Shown: positions 11,284 through 23,500, numbered from the stretch's first letter. The stretch is 64,000 bases of DNA from Otatea glauca (GCA_036346275.1 CM070722.1:64951524-65015523), one strand, 5' to 3'. Numbers and translations: made by a program. The notes: generated by a model not told the origin, from the letters alone.

Positions 11284-12755
11284 CAAGGTTTCAAATTTCG
11301 GTTTTGGAATGAATTTTGTCCCGGGCCGGATAACGAAATTTCGGCGAAATTTCGAAATTTCGGAATTATTTCAGACGAAATTTGAATTTGAAAATTCAAA
11401 TCCGGTCCAATCTGGAAAAAAAACGAAATTAGTGAAAAACCCGAAATTTCAAGAAATTCGAAATTTTGAGTTTTTGCACTGGTGAAAAGTGGTCTAAACG
11501 TTATCGAAAAATTTTCAAATTTTTTTGGAGGTTCCCGACACAATGTCGATGTTCTCACAAAATTCCGGTGATTATCACATCCGAGGAATTTTTAAAAATT
11601 CGAGAGTGGTAATGTCTGATAAAACACCGATGACAAGTTTGATCAGAATGGAAAATGGTACAAATCAAGTTATAAACTGTTGAAATTTTTTGTGCATGGT
11701 TATGATCCATAACTAATGTTCTCATAAAAAATTCAGCTGATTATCGCATGTGAGGAATTTTAAAAAATTCGGAGAGTAGCGCTGTCCTGATAGAACACTA
11801 ACCGACAAATTTGATCCGAATGGAAAATGGTACAAATGAAGTTAGAAACTGTTGAAATTTTTTGTGCATGGTTATGATGTATCTATAATGCTCTCATAAA
11901 ATTTTCAGATGGTGATCAAACTGTATGAATTTTTAAAAATTCGAACAGTAGTACTACAATGTTAAAAGGCTTATCAGCAAACTTGAACAAAATATAAAAT
12001 TATGTAAACCATAAATTTTTTTGAAAATTTTAAATAATGGTGATAAGGAAGTTATTAATATCCCATAAAAATTTTGATTCATGATCACACTCCAGTGAAT
12101 TTATAAAATTGTTACAAGGCACAGTACCATTTATGTTATTTTGTTTTTTATTTTTGAAATATAATATAACAAACGAAGTTCAATGCTTACATAGATTTGA
12201 TTGACCAAACAAACAAATTTAATTTTTTTTGAAAAATTTATATAATGGTACTGAGTCAATTATTAATCTCTCAAAAAAAAAAAGATCATAATCACACACA
12301 AAAAAATTTATAAAATTCTGACAATATAACTGTCCCAATTATGTTCATTCTGTTTTTGATTTTCTAAAGATAACAAATGAAGTTAAATTATTTTGAATTT
12401 TTTTTATGTATGATCCTAAACTACTAAGGATAGTACCATAAAATTTTAAGATTATTATCAAGCTTATAAAATTTTATAAAAATCTGACAGTGTTTCTGCC
12501 AAAATTTTAAAATGTTTTAAAAATTAGGTTTTTCAACAAATTTTCATGGGAGATGACTTTCCTAAGGGTTATTGGACCAAATCCGGTCCTAAAACTTTCA
12601 AAACCGGCCAAAAAACACGAAATTTCGCCGAAAAACCAGAATTTTCGGATTTTACTGTAGCAATTCAAATTTTTTTAAAAATATTTTTTCCCGGCCGGTA
12701 CTTGAGATTTCGGGGTGGTCCGAAATCCGAAATTTCGCCGAAATTTTGAACCCTG
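11284..12755. mobile_element. hAT-like non-autonomous element, copy 1
   Basis: Ends CAAGGTTTCAAATTTCGG and (reverse) CAGGGTTCAAAATTTCGG are flanked by 8 bp duplications ATGTCGTC (11276-11283) and ATGTCATC (12756-12763), 7 of 8 matching. Eight-base duplications and CARGGTT termini indicate hAT. Both ends carry clusters of GAAATTTCG-type subterminal repeats. The AT-rich interior contains degenerate ~172 bp tandem units (for example TGAAATTTTT at 11681 and 11853). No transposase frame exists. It lies in an intron of the peptidase pseudogene. Confidence 0.75.
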
Positions 12756-14846
12756 ATGTCATCACACTTATGCTAGCAACGATCTAACTTTTTCAAAATT
12801 TCCAAAGGTCAGGAGACAGGTATACACTGTAGGGAATTCTGAACCTCATGAAAACATTGGTGTCCTTGACAAACTTATAGATGCTTGTGATGAGCTTGGA
12901 AAGGTAAATGCATTTTTTTTTCATATTGTAGACTGTAGAGCAATAGGGGCTCTAATGCCAATGTTTTTAAATTTGCTCTGTGATGCTAAACTCCACTTAA
13001 TGTTGCATGGTCAGCTTATTTGTAATAGGAAGATGAGGAATAAGCTATGGTTAGGTTTACAAGAATAGTCAGTTTAGCTTGTATTCCTGTATGCTCCAAT
13101 ATCTGATTAAATTGTTCAAAGGATATGAGATCTTTATTTGATGGTTTCAACTATGTAGTTTAGCAGCTTGATTCAGGTAGCATTGCTATGGCAAGTTGTT
13201 CCGAAGCAGTGCCACAGTCCACTTTAGTTATTTGGTCTAAAAGTTTGGGACACTTTGTATCTGCATGAGACTAATGTGTTTGATGTTGAGGAAATTTAAT
13301 GTTCTTTCAGGAGGGCCCTGAATGGCAAATATTTGCCTCATTGCATTTCTGTCTTTTAGCAAATGTCTGAGCTCGATGTCACTAGCAGAACTGCCTTATT
13401 TCACAATATAGGATCCAATGAGTTATCAATGGATTGCCTACCCTCTTTTGTAGTAAGTGGTGCTGAAGGTCGTATTGTTTTAAATGATTGAGCATGGCTG
13501 TTGTCTGTGTGGAAAAATTGTCTTTTGTTCTTTATACTTTGGATATCTAGTATAAGTTCTTCAACTGATCTAGTTATTATTTAGTGCATTTGCTCTATGT
13601 TGTTTATTTGAGTTATGTAACTTTGTCAAAATTTGGGAAACAAGAATAAATTTCAACTGATGGAGTTTCCTATGTATGTTCATCAAATACCATAGCACTG
13701 ATTACATTGGTAACTCATGGTGGGCAAACAACAACTCTGAACATTTTTCAATATCAACTGCTATTCCAGGATAAATTACAAGCTGTTTCCTTGTTCTTGT
13801 CCTTTTTGCAGGCTATGGGTTTCAAATCATATGCTGACTTAGCTATTCGTCCTAACATGGCTGCATCGGTAGATGTGGTCTTGTCATTTCTCAGAGATTT
13901 GAGTGACATTGTTAGGGATAAAGCTGATGAGGTATGCTAGGGAGTAAACTTCATCTTGGCATGGATAGTTTGGCATTATTCATCGTTATATCCAACTACT
14001 CTCTGTATTGATAGCATCCTCTTATGCAGGAATTTAAGACTATACAGGGTTTTAAGAGAAGAATATGTAATGAAAAGAGTGCTGATCTTGAACCATGGGA
14101 TGAGGATTACTTCATTGGAATGATGAAATCATCTGTGCATAGCCTGGATGTCTCGGTATGTGCTAATTTTCTTGGACATGGACTTAACTGATAGTTAAAA
14201 CTAATCTTTAATATATTATTTAGACCGTAATCTAGGTCTTTCCTGTTAAATAGTTTATGTAAATTCATACTTTGAATAACATAGGTTGACGTAAGATAAG
14301 ACAAATCACTACCTAATTTGGTACTTGTAAACTAAAGGGGTTAGGAAGGGAAGAAAAACATAAGTACCCAATTACTACGTGATTTTATGAGTGTGGAAAA
14401 GCATATGTTCAATACCTTTTCATTCCTTCAGGACATGTTTAAAGTTTACCTTGCTGTGAGTTATTGTTACAGTTCATTGTTTTATTTGCAGAAAGCTTTT
14501 TGACCATCCTGCAGACCACCTTCCCTTTTTTGGATACCATTTTTGACACTATTCTTGTACCTGGCAGGTTGTTGCAGCATATTTTCCATTGTCTCAGTGC
14601 CTAAAGGGCTTAAAGTTAAATGTGCTGGTGGAGTCATTATTTGGTACCACATTCCATCAAATTCCTATTAGGAATGGAGAATCATGGCATCCAGATGTGA
14701 TAAATCTGTCTCTCGATCATCCTGATGAGGTACTACTGTGTTATGCATCGGTTTAAATGATAGTTTTACAATAAGCATAATAAATTTCTGCATCTTATCC
14801 ACTGCCAATCTGCAATAGCCTGCTTCTGCATGCCCAAATATTTGTA

Positions 14847-15455
14847 CTCCCTCCGTTCTTTAATATATGTGTGTTATGATCTTGCTTTCATAATGGGTAA
14901 ACACTGCCAGCTGAGGAATCGCCGGCGGCGCAAAGAAGAGGGGGGGGGGGGGGGGAGTTTCTTTATTCCTTGATTATGATGGTGTGGCTCCTCTCTTTAT
15001 ATAGATGAGGTTAGCCCTTAACAATATGAAAACTATCTTATCTAATGCAACCAATCACTAAAGATAAGACAATATCTATACTATCCAAATATGGTGATAT
15101 GCATCTAATCATTCCTAATATGAAGATATGTTTCTAGTAGCTTTCCTTGCGTGTAGCCTCCTAATGGGATGTGGCTACTCATGGGCCCATGCCCATAACA
15201 ATGTCATTCTAGCTTTCAAATTTTATTCTTAAATACATATCATTATATAGTTTGAGATAACTTTTAACTGTTTTTTCCTTTGCATATCCCTATCGTTCAT
15301 TATTCCCAATATTATTTATTATCGCGAAATAGAGTAACACACATCATCTAAGAGCAATAAGTGAACTAATAAAGGAGGATAATTTGGTCATTTCTACACG
15401 TGGCTTGATTGAAGTACAAAATCCTAAAACGTCATCTATTCAGGAACAGATGGAG
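14847..15455. mobile_element. Stowaway-like MITE split by a solo LTR
   Basis: Left end CTCCCTCCGTTCTTTAATAT and right end (reverse) CTCCATCTGTTCCTGAATAG are inverted copies bounded by TA. Joining across the inserted solo LTR at 14872-15200 restores a ~275 bp element. It lies where the peptidase copy has lost its catalytic exons. Confidence 0.65.
14872..15200. mobile_element. Solo LTR
   Basis: A 329 bp sequence begins TGTTATG and ends CATAACA (perfect 7 bp inverted termini) with near-matching 5 bp flanks ATGTG and ATGTC. A TATA-like CTTTATATAGATGAGG near 14995 fits an LTR promoter. A run of about 15 G at 14940-14955 may be length-uncertain. No internal domain or second LTR is present, so it is a recombination remnant. 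Confidence 0.6.
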
Positions 15456-15585
15456 TAATAAATCAAATTCTAATGCAGAAATGTTTGAGGGGCATGAGAG
15501 CTACTAGGTTACAGTTTGTCAAAGCTGCAGTTCTTGGGGATACAATATTTTTAACTTTATCACCATGATGCTTTCGTTTTCATTA

Positions 15586-15760
15586 GTAAAATATAAATGA
15601 CAAACGTCACTACATCAGATATAAATTCTGAAATGATAGCCAAGTAGGCAAGTACAGATCTGGCATGCGAGTTATTTTTACAGATCTGGCATGCGAGTTA
15701 TGTAGTAAAATCTAAATGACAAACATCACTACATTAGATATAAATTCTGAAATGATAGCT
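15586..15760. repeat. Nested direct duplications in intron
   Basis: A ~57 bp unit starting AGTAAAATATAAATGACAAA at 15586 recurs near 15703 with few differences, and between them a 22 bp unit (ACAGATCTGGCATGCGAGTT) occurs twice (about 15654 and 15680). This suggests stepwise duplication in the intron of the peptidase copy. Confidence 0.7.
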
Positions 15761-16329
15761 AATGGTAGTAGAACTGATCTCAAAGTTATTAGGTCCTGAG
15801 CTGTTGTTTTTCTTAAATATATTTAGCTGGCAATTATTACTCACTCTATTTTTTCATAAGGTATATTGTTTCTCTATCTTGTTGCATAATATAAGACATG
15901 CATGTGAATTTATTGATGTTTTTCCTTTTTTGCCCGCATTTATCACATCTTCTCTCTCCATTTATAAGTGGGGATGAAAACGGATCGGATAATGGCTCTA
16001 CCATATTTGTTTTCATATTTTACGGATACGAATACGGATACGGAGCGAATACGAATCGAAACAAATACGATCACGGATATTTATCGGAACATGAAAACCC
16101 TTTAAATTATACACACAAAATGAAAAAAAAAGTAACTAGTTTATTTGCTCCAAACATTCATGAAGAACATGTAATGACCCAAGATTTGTATTCTTTGTTA
16201 AATTATGTTTAAAATAATAAATTATGTATTTATGAGTATTTATGCATTTTTAGCTACTTATTTAAAATATTTTCCTATTAAAGATAGTAGTGTTTGAATT
16301 TTCACAAAAATTTAAAACCAGATAATATT

Positions 16330-16445
16330 TGCAGGAATATCGGCATTTCTCTGCATGTTCTTCATAATATTTAGGTTCTGTAATGACTTCTGCATTGCAT
16401 ATCTGGCAGCACATTGATATTTGCAGGAATATCAACATTTCTCTG
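16330..16445. repeat. Duplicated acceptor/exon start of MIP copy
   Basis: The string TTTGCAGGAATATC followed by a CATTTCTCTG block occurs at about 16331 and again at 16420, spaced ~90 bp. The second copy begins the real exon (encoding YQHFSGTR); the first is an abortive partial copy, ending after HFS. It marks local rearrangement near the lost catalytic exons. Confidence 0.6.
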
Positions 16446-17659
16446 GTACTAGAGTTGCTCTTGATGTTGCTGAAACACCCTCAAACCTGTTTGAGTATGT
16501 ATGGCTTGCCTAAAATAAAAACTTATCTGTTACCCCTTAACACTTCCACAGTGCATCTAATTTAATAGAACTTTATTTTTCATCACTTATCAGCCCACTT
16601 TACAATTAGTTGAGTTTAATTTACTTTGCAGATGCTATTCATGGGACTATCGTGTCTTGAAGACATTTACTCTAAGATGAAACAACTGGCGATGCAATAC
16701 CAGAAAAGCTGGTGAAGGCACTAAATGCTTCTCGGAACATGTTTCTGGCAACTGAGCTCCAGCGTCAGGTTTGCTTTTCTTTTTAGTTCTTACACTTCAC
16801 AACAGGATTTTAGTCCTTTATTTTCTCTGTTTCTATTTCTTAATTTAATTTGTGTTATCGTGTGTCCCCTCCCCAGACCTTCTATTCTATAATGGACTTG
16901 ACCTTGTTTGGGGAGCAAGCATCCAAGCCAATGGACACAATTTCTGCTGTTGCTGATTTGAAAAGAAAGCATACAAGTTGGAAATATGTAGAAGGCACAC
17001 ACTGGCATGCTCGGTTTTTATCATCTTATAAACTATGGTGCTGGTAAGCTTTCTAGCTGTCTTCTAGTTCCATAAACCGATCGGCACGCTACACTTATTT
17101 TTCTTAAGAGTGTAAGTGTATAACCTTTGTTCGTTATATCACATTATTGCAGGGTACTATAGCTATCTTTATGCTAGATGTTTTGCCACAACTATATGGC
17201 AAGAAGTATGCCAAGATAATCCATTGTCCCGCAGCACAGTTAGCGCGCTTAGGGACAAATTATTGCGGTATGGTGGGGCTAAGGATCCATCTGCCTTGTT
17301 AAAGGATTTTGTAGGTGATTCCATCATTAGAAACTCTGGTGGTGGAATAATCCCTGACATTAGCTCCTTGCTTAAAGAAGTTGGTTTGTGAAATACCACC
17401 GAGGGCGGAAACTGATTGTTCTGTTCGACATCGAGCTGGATTAAGGGGCCAAGAACTCTAACCTGAAATCATGGAGATGCTGGAGGTCAGGAGCTTGATC
17501 TTCTACCACATGAGGTAGGAGCTAGTTGAAGATCAAGCTGAGATGATAGTACTTCTTGACAAGGAATTAAATTGTTTGTGAACACAAGATCCTCGAAGTG
17601 AAACTTGACAGGTTAGATTATTGGATGGATCCTCTTTGACCGTTGATCAATCTTTTGAT

Positions 17660-18515
17660 CAAGGTTTCAAATTTTGTTTTCGGATCACATCTCGGAGGCG
17701 ACCAAAATCCGAAATTTCGACGATATTTCAGAATTTCGGACGAAATCTGGACAAAATCCAAAAAGCAAAATTCAAATACGGATTTTTTGGATTGGGATTC
17801 AACCTAATGAAAAATGGTCTCACGAGGCTCTAAAAAATATGAAAAAAAATTATGCAACCATTTATGTACATTTCTTATCTATTTGAATACGAAATACTAA
17901 GTATTTACACATAAAAATCTTAAATTTAGAAATTTTGACAGCATTGTGACGGTACGACTCAGTACGTGAGTCGATGGGAAAATAGGAAGCACTATTGCAT
18001 GGAAAGAGATCAGGTGCGTGTGGCTGCTATTAGGAAAGTGCTAGTGCATGCAGCAGCGTATGATGTTATCCATGCTGCAAGAAGCAAATGGCATCGCAAA
18101 AAGGAAGGAGGAAGAGAGGAATTCGGAGGCCACCTGGTTAATTGGTTCGGCCGAGGAAAATCAGGTGCAAATAAAGGAAGAAATCTGCATGCCATGCTGG
18201 TTAATTCGGCCAAAGAAAAAGGCCAGGAGGGAAGTGAACTCAGACATTTTTTTTGACCAAATGTATAATTTGTATATATACATTTTTTTTCAAAAATTTT
18301 ACATGTATTCCTCGTAGATGCCATTATAATTCTCAAAAAAAAATTGGCGTCAAATCCAGTCCAAAGAAAACTGGGCAAAATACTTGAAATTTTGGCTAAA
18401 TTACTGAAAATACTGTGGTAATTTGAATTTTTTTTCAAGATTTTTTATTCTGCCGAGATTTGGAATCTCGTCGAAATTCGAAATCTCAGCTGAAATTTCC
18501 GGATTTTGAGCCTTG
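17660..18515. mobile_element. hAT-like non-autonomous element, copy 2
   Basis: It starts CAAGGTTTCAAATTTTG and ends GGATTTTGAGCCTTG, flanked by a perfect 8 bp duplication CTTTTGAT (17652-17659 and 18516-18523). Subterminal GAAATTTCG motifs match copy 1, but at 856 bp the interior differs: part (about 17965-18240) is a GC-richer insert with open frames but no recognisable domain. Confidence 0.8.
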
Positions 18516-19186
18516 CTTTTGATATCATCTATATATGCTGCTGCATGCTACGAGGATGGTTTTGTGATCTGTCAGATGTGTTCTGTGAGATGATTGTAGC
18601 TTTCACTCTTATTGTTCAGGGCTGTTACTTCAATGCGGCAAAATGGCCGTGTACCAGTAGATCTTCCCAGGCTAAGCCTTCGTAAGTCATGACATGTGGT
18701 TCGCAAAGATGACCGTAAGAGTGCAAGTGATGCCTAGTTGGTCTCTTGGAAAGAAAATATGTTTGAATCGAGTTCAGCTCTCTGTCACCAGCAGCTTGAA
18801 AACCTGTCAATATTGGCGGTGTTTGTTTGAATCATTATTAATTTTAACCTATTCATTATACTTACAAATGGCCAACTACGGCACCTACGTTGTTCCTTGT
18901 GTGTCTATCTACCCAGACGTCAGCAGTTGATGTTCGTATCACAGGCAGCTTGGCACATCTACTCCGGACATCTGCGTGTATATCAGTATATGCTGCCTTT
19001 TATTAACGGATAGTGCTGTTTCCACCTTATGACCTCGTCATCGGCTTTGAAAATTCCGTGGAGCAGACGCGTCACGCACAAGTCCAGCCCAGACCTATAA
19101 TGCTCCAAATGGCCTCTGTGGATATTGCACAATTAAGGATTGCGTCCTCTTCAGCTGAAACTTAGAGACCTTTTAAGGTACATTAA

Positions 19187-19420
19187 GGGTGTGTTTGGTT
19201 GGTAGGATGAGGTTGAATAGAATAGGATGGTTCGTTACCATTTGGTACTATTGTTTTGGGTGAATAAAATGGTTTAGCATCTATATAGAATATTCCTCAA
19301 ATTTGTATCCCACCATTTAGAATGGAATGATTCCATTCAAACAACTAAACACATAGTAGATGACTTTTTTTTGGAACCATCTCATACATGTACCACTTGG
19401 TACAAAAACCAAACACACCC
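19187..19420. mobile_element. Tourist-like MITE
   Basis: Inverted ends GGGTGTGTTTGGTTGG and (reverse) GGGTGTGTTTGGTTTTTG enclose 234 bp flanked by TAA on both sides, the PIF/Harbinger target duplication. There is no coding capacity. Confidence 0.8.
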
Positions 19421-19605
19421 TAAATTACTATGGAAGATCTAATACATGGTATTAGTTAGTATTTATTTATAATTTTCCTGGTAATATAGTAGTAATAATA
19501 ACCTCAACAAATTAATGGTTAGATATGATTTTTTACAATCTATCGTATACTAACATTATAATGTACTATAAAATTTATTGAAACTTAACCATGGATGACT
19601 GCATG

Positions 19606-20010
19606 CAGGATTCACATTATCGTCGATTATCGATCTTACCGGTCCGGTTCGGTATCTAATACCGGTCGGTAAACCGGTTAAATTAAAAAAATTCAAAAAA
19701 TTCAAAAATTCAAAAAAAATTATGTGACGTAAATATTGCGATAATCGGTGAATACCGCTCGATTATCGATGAATATCGAGCGAAAATCGCTCACAATATC
19801 GACTGTTGAAGAACACAAGTTTGCAAAATCGATCGGGTCGATTTTTGACCGATTATCGGTGCATATCGAGCGATTATCAGTGCAGATCATTTTTTTTACA
19901 AAATTCATCAAAAGTTTGATTTTGAAACCCTTCGATTCTCTACCGATTTTTTTCGATTTTCGAAAATCCCGATATCGTCGATTATCGCGATATCGATAAT
20001 GTGAACCCTG
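19606..20010. mobile_element. hAT-like element, ATCG subgroup, copy 3
   Basis: It starts CAGGATTCACATTATCG and ends CGATAATGTGAACCCTG with a perfect 8 bp duplication ACTGCATG (19598-19605 and 20011-20018). Instead of GAAATTTCG, its subterminal arrays use CGATTATCG/ATATCGAGCG. At 405 bp it is the shortest of the six related elements. Confidence 0.8.
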
Positions 20011-20574
20011 ACTGCATGCTTCAAGTATACTGCACCATTAAATCCGGTCAACCCGACATATGCCTATTTTCAACTTGTTAGGTACTGCACCTCTCCTGAA
20101 CTGCAATGGCAATGTGTCACGACGCACAACACAACATCCATATGCTCGTTGCAATCGCTCCGTTCGTGTAGCTGTGTTGCACTTGAACTGGACATGCACG
20201 AGGCGTACGTACGACGAAAACAACTGCACGGCAACGTACGTACGTCCACACCTTGTTGTTGGCCGGTTCCAGGAGAAATAAGGCAGCAAGAAGATGCCGG
20301 TGCTATGCTACAAGGTTGCATTGTTGCACGTAGCCACGTATGCGAACACGTCGTCGTACGTAGAGCTCGATCGGCCGCGCGCGCGCACGGCCAGCGCCGG
20401 CCGGCCGCGCGCTGCCGGCCGCTTGATAATAATATTCTTATTGCAGTTGTTGTTACAAAAGTGTTAAATGTTTGGCGCCACCTCGGGCCCCCGCCCCCCT
20501 CGTAGATGTCTCCCTCCTCGTCGTTCTCCTTCCTCCGCCTCTTCCGCAGCAACCGCCGCCGGAGCGGGGCCGCC

Positions 20575-23500
20575 ATGGGCTGTGCGCAGGGCAAGCCCTC
20601 GAAGGGCTCTCCCGCCTGCAGCGACGGCCTCGGCATCGACCGCCTCAAACGCGACAACAGCTACGTCCCCTCTCGCCTCTCCGACCCCCTCCCCACTGCG
20701 CAGGCCGCCAAAGAAGCTCACGACCGTCGCGCCGCCGCGGTCGGGAGGGAGAGCTACAAGGATCGTCGGACGGAAACCACCGCAGACGACGAGGCAACGA
20801 CGATGGCGACGGTTCCGCCGTTGCCACCGCAGCCTCCGCCGCCGCGGCGAGAGGACGAGCTGGTGGACGGCTGGCCGACTTGGCTGCTCGACAACGTGCC
20901 GGGCGAGGCGCTGCAGGGCATCGTGCCCAAGAGCGCCGACGCCTACGACAAGATCGAGAAGGCACGGCACCCGCGCTCGGCATGATCGCATGACACCACG
21001 AATGCATTCATCTCTGCTAGCTCTTGAGGCATGGCATTCATGGCGTGCAGGTGGGGCAGGGGACGTACAGCAACGTGTACAAGGCGCGGGAGCGCGGGAC
21101 GGGGAGGATCGTGGCGCTGAAGAAGGTGCGGTTCGACACATCGGAGTCGGAAAGCGTGCGGTTCATGGCACGGGAGCTGAGGATCCTGCGCCGGCTCGAC
21201 CACCCCAACATCATCCGCCTTGAGGGAATCGCCACCTCCAGGATGCACCGCAGCATCTACCTCGTCTTGGACTTCATGTACTCCGACCTCACCAGGGTCA
21301 TCTGCAGCCCCGTCCACCGCCTAACCGAGCCCCAGGTCCGGACGACGGCCGGCATTTCTCCGTCCTCCTTGATCCTCCTCACCTTGGATATGCAGTAGCT
21401 GTTCTTTGTTGCGACATATATGTCCTTTCCTTCTTTTCCATTTCTGGACTGATATGGCCATTTAACTAAGCTCGGGTTGGGCCGGACGTCTTTTGGGCTA
21501 TCTTGCTAGCCCATATCTGGCTTTGTTTGAAAAACGATAATTTTATGCAATTCTTGCAGGAATCAAACTGTTTTAGTTTTTTGTGGAATTTCTGACAGAC
21601 CCTTAACGGTCTGTCTGGAACGAATGAATTTGATAGGATTTTTGCGGGAAACGATGCAATATTTGTTACAGAACATGTGAGTTTGACGAGATATCTTTCT
21701 GTGCAGATCAAGTGTTACATGCAGCAACTGTTGTCCGGGCTGCAGCACTGCCACGAGCGTGGCATCCTGCACCGGGACATCAAGGGCTCGAACCTGCTCA
21801 TCGACCGTGACGGTGTCCTCAAGATCGGCGACTTCGGCCTCGCCAACTACTTCGGGCCCAACCGCCGCCGGCCGCTCACCAGCCGGGTGGTGACGCTCTG
21901 GTACCGCGCCCCCGAGCTGCTGCTCGGCTCCAGCGACTACGGCGTCTGCATCGACCTCTGGAGCGCCGGCTGCCTCCTCGCCGAGATGTTCTTCGGCAAG
22001 CCGCTCATGCCCGGCAGAACCGAGGTGAGCTCAGTCGCCCGTAGCTCGTTTCACATGTACTAGCACTTAGCGTCAGCGGGGACAAAAACTAAAAAAAACG
22101 CGAACGCGTCAGTGTGGCGATAATTTACGGTTCTCACCTGATACGTTCGTATAACAGTCGACATAGTCAACGGGCCGGGCTTTTCGAGGCTGGCCCGTAG
22201 CATAGGCACGGTACACATAGATCGGCACTATATGATTGTCAAAACCGTGTCGGACCTGACGGTGGGATACAACGGGCAGTATGACACGCATCAAAGGGAC
22301 CAAGACGGCACGTTACAGGGTCGATAGATACGACGCAAGCATGGCACAGTTTTGGCATAATTTTTTTTACAGTTTTTGACAAATATTACGAAAAATTTGG
22401 CAGCATAAGTGAAGAAAGAAAACTGCTTCAACAATACAACAAGCACGAAGCGGTTCGAGCCCTTCAAACGTGTGGAAGAAGCTAAAAGTCAAGGCGTATA
22501 GTTCATCGTTTGAAGCGCTGAGTAGGTTGCATTGGAATTTACGAGTAGAGATCAACCGCTATCTCGATATGACTTTTACGGAGAATGAATAAAATTTAGT
22601 TTTTCTCCTAATATTTGTGTCCACTGTCTTAGCTCCGAACGTCTTCGGTTCCTTTTCTTTCCTCACAATAGTACAAATAGACCGAGCTTGGACTGGCACA
22701 GCACGACGTGCTAATGAGCCGTACCTAGGCTCGCTGAAGACAAGTCGAACCAACATAGCATGGCACAGCGGGCTGGCTGAGCCTTGACGGCATGACACTA
22801 GAAATTCTCCCTTAAATTAGCATATTTCTAAAATTTTAATTCTGAATAAAATGAAAAATTATATTTTTCACTTAGTATGGAATTAAAAAATAATCCCTAA
22901 TTTCCTTTTATTTTTATTCTTATGTTATTTATATTTAATTTCGAATTTCAAGTTTTGATTTAGAATTTGTATGAAAATCAAATGACTAATTTCATTTTGT
23001 TTTTATTCGAATTTATGTTAATTTTTATTTAATTTTGCATATCGGTTGTATTTGTAGAAATCGTATACAAATCCAACTACTATTTTTATATAATTTATAT
23101 TCGTATTTTAGCAATGTACATGTTTAATTTGGACTTCATATGAAAGTTAAATAGTTGATTTTCATTTATTTATTATTTTGAATTTCTGTTATTTTTATTG
23201 TTCTTAGTATAGGCTCTTTCTTTTAATCTAAGCCATTGATTTTATTTTTATTTAGTTTTGAATATTAGTTTTGGATTACAATTAATAATACAAATCCAAT
23301 TGCTAATTTTTACCTAATTTTTATTCTGAATTTTAGTAATGTACGTGTTTTAATTTAGAGTTCATATGAAAATCAAATGTCTAATTTATTTTTATTTTTT
23401 ATTCCGAATTTTTGTTAATTTTTTGTTGTACTTCACATAGACTCTTTCTTTTAATCTAAGCTGTTATAATTTGAAATAGTAACATCAAATCTAATAGCTA

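Larger units (their letters stand above)
8035..17391 (+). pseudogene. MIP: Mitochondrial intermediate peptidase (M3) pseudogene
   Basis: Colinear exons match a plant mitochondrial intermediate peptidase (an M3 zinc oligopeptidase that trims octapeptides from matrix precursors): 8035-8180 (Arg/Ala-rich presequence), about 8281-8362, to 8502, 9685-9738, 9863-10002, 10083-10137, 10830-11052, 12808-12903, 13812-13931, 14030-14155, 14568-14729, 16427-16496, 16632-16768, 16877-17043 and 17153-17391 with stop. The ~80 residues expected between the exon ending at 14729 and the one starting at 16427, which carry HEXXH, are absent. Lesions: a +1 shift in the 9863 exon (near 9890), frame breaks near 16664 and 17018, damaged splice sites around 8363, 8460 and 9684, and a weakened donor at 16494. 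The C-terminal exon is clean. A single copy would be a surprising loss; misassembly of the 14.7-16.4 kb segment cannot be excluded. Confidence 0.85.
17392..20574. other. Spacer between MIP copy and CDK-like gene
   Basis: Apart from the three bounded elements described separately, this stretch holds the 3' region of the peptidase copy and the upstream region of the kinase gene. The last 400 bp become GC-rich, with CGTACGTACG and GCGCGCGC runs near 20230 and 20380. I see no other gene. Confidence 0.5.

Noticed and set aside
15960..16110. GGATACGAATACGGATACGG-rich segment as a separate transposon end
   Set aside because: It looks transposon-like but no inverted end or target duplication could be defined.
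20464..21141. Long minus-strand frame opposite the kinase exons
   Set aside because: A GC-rich shadow of the real plus-strand exons; no recognisable protein.
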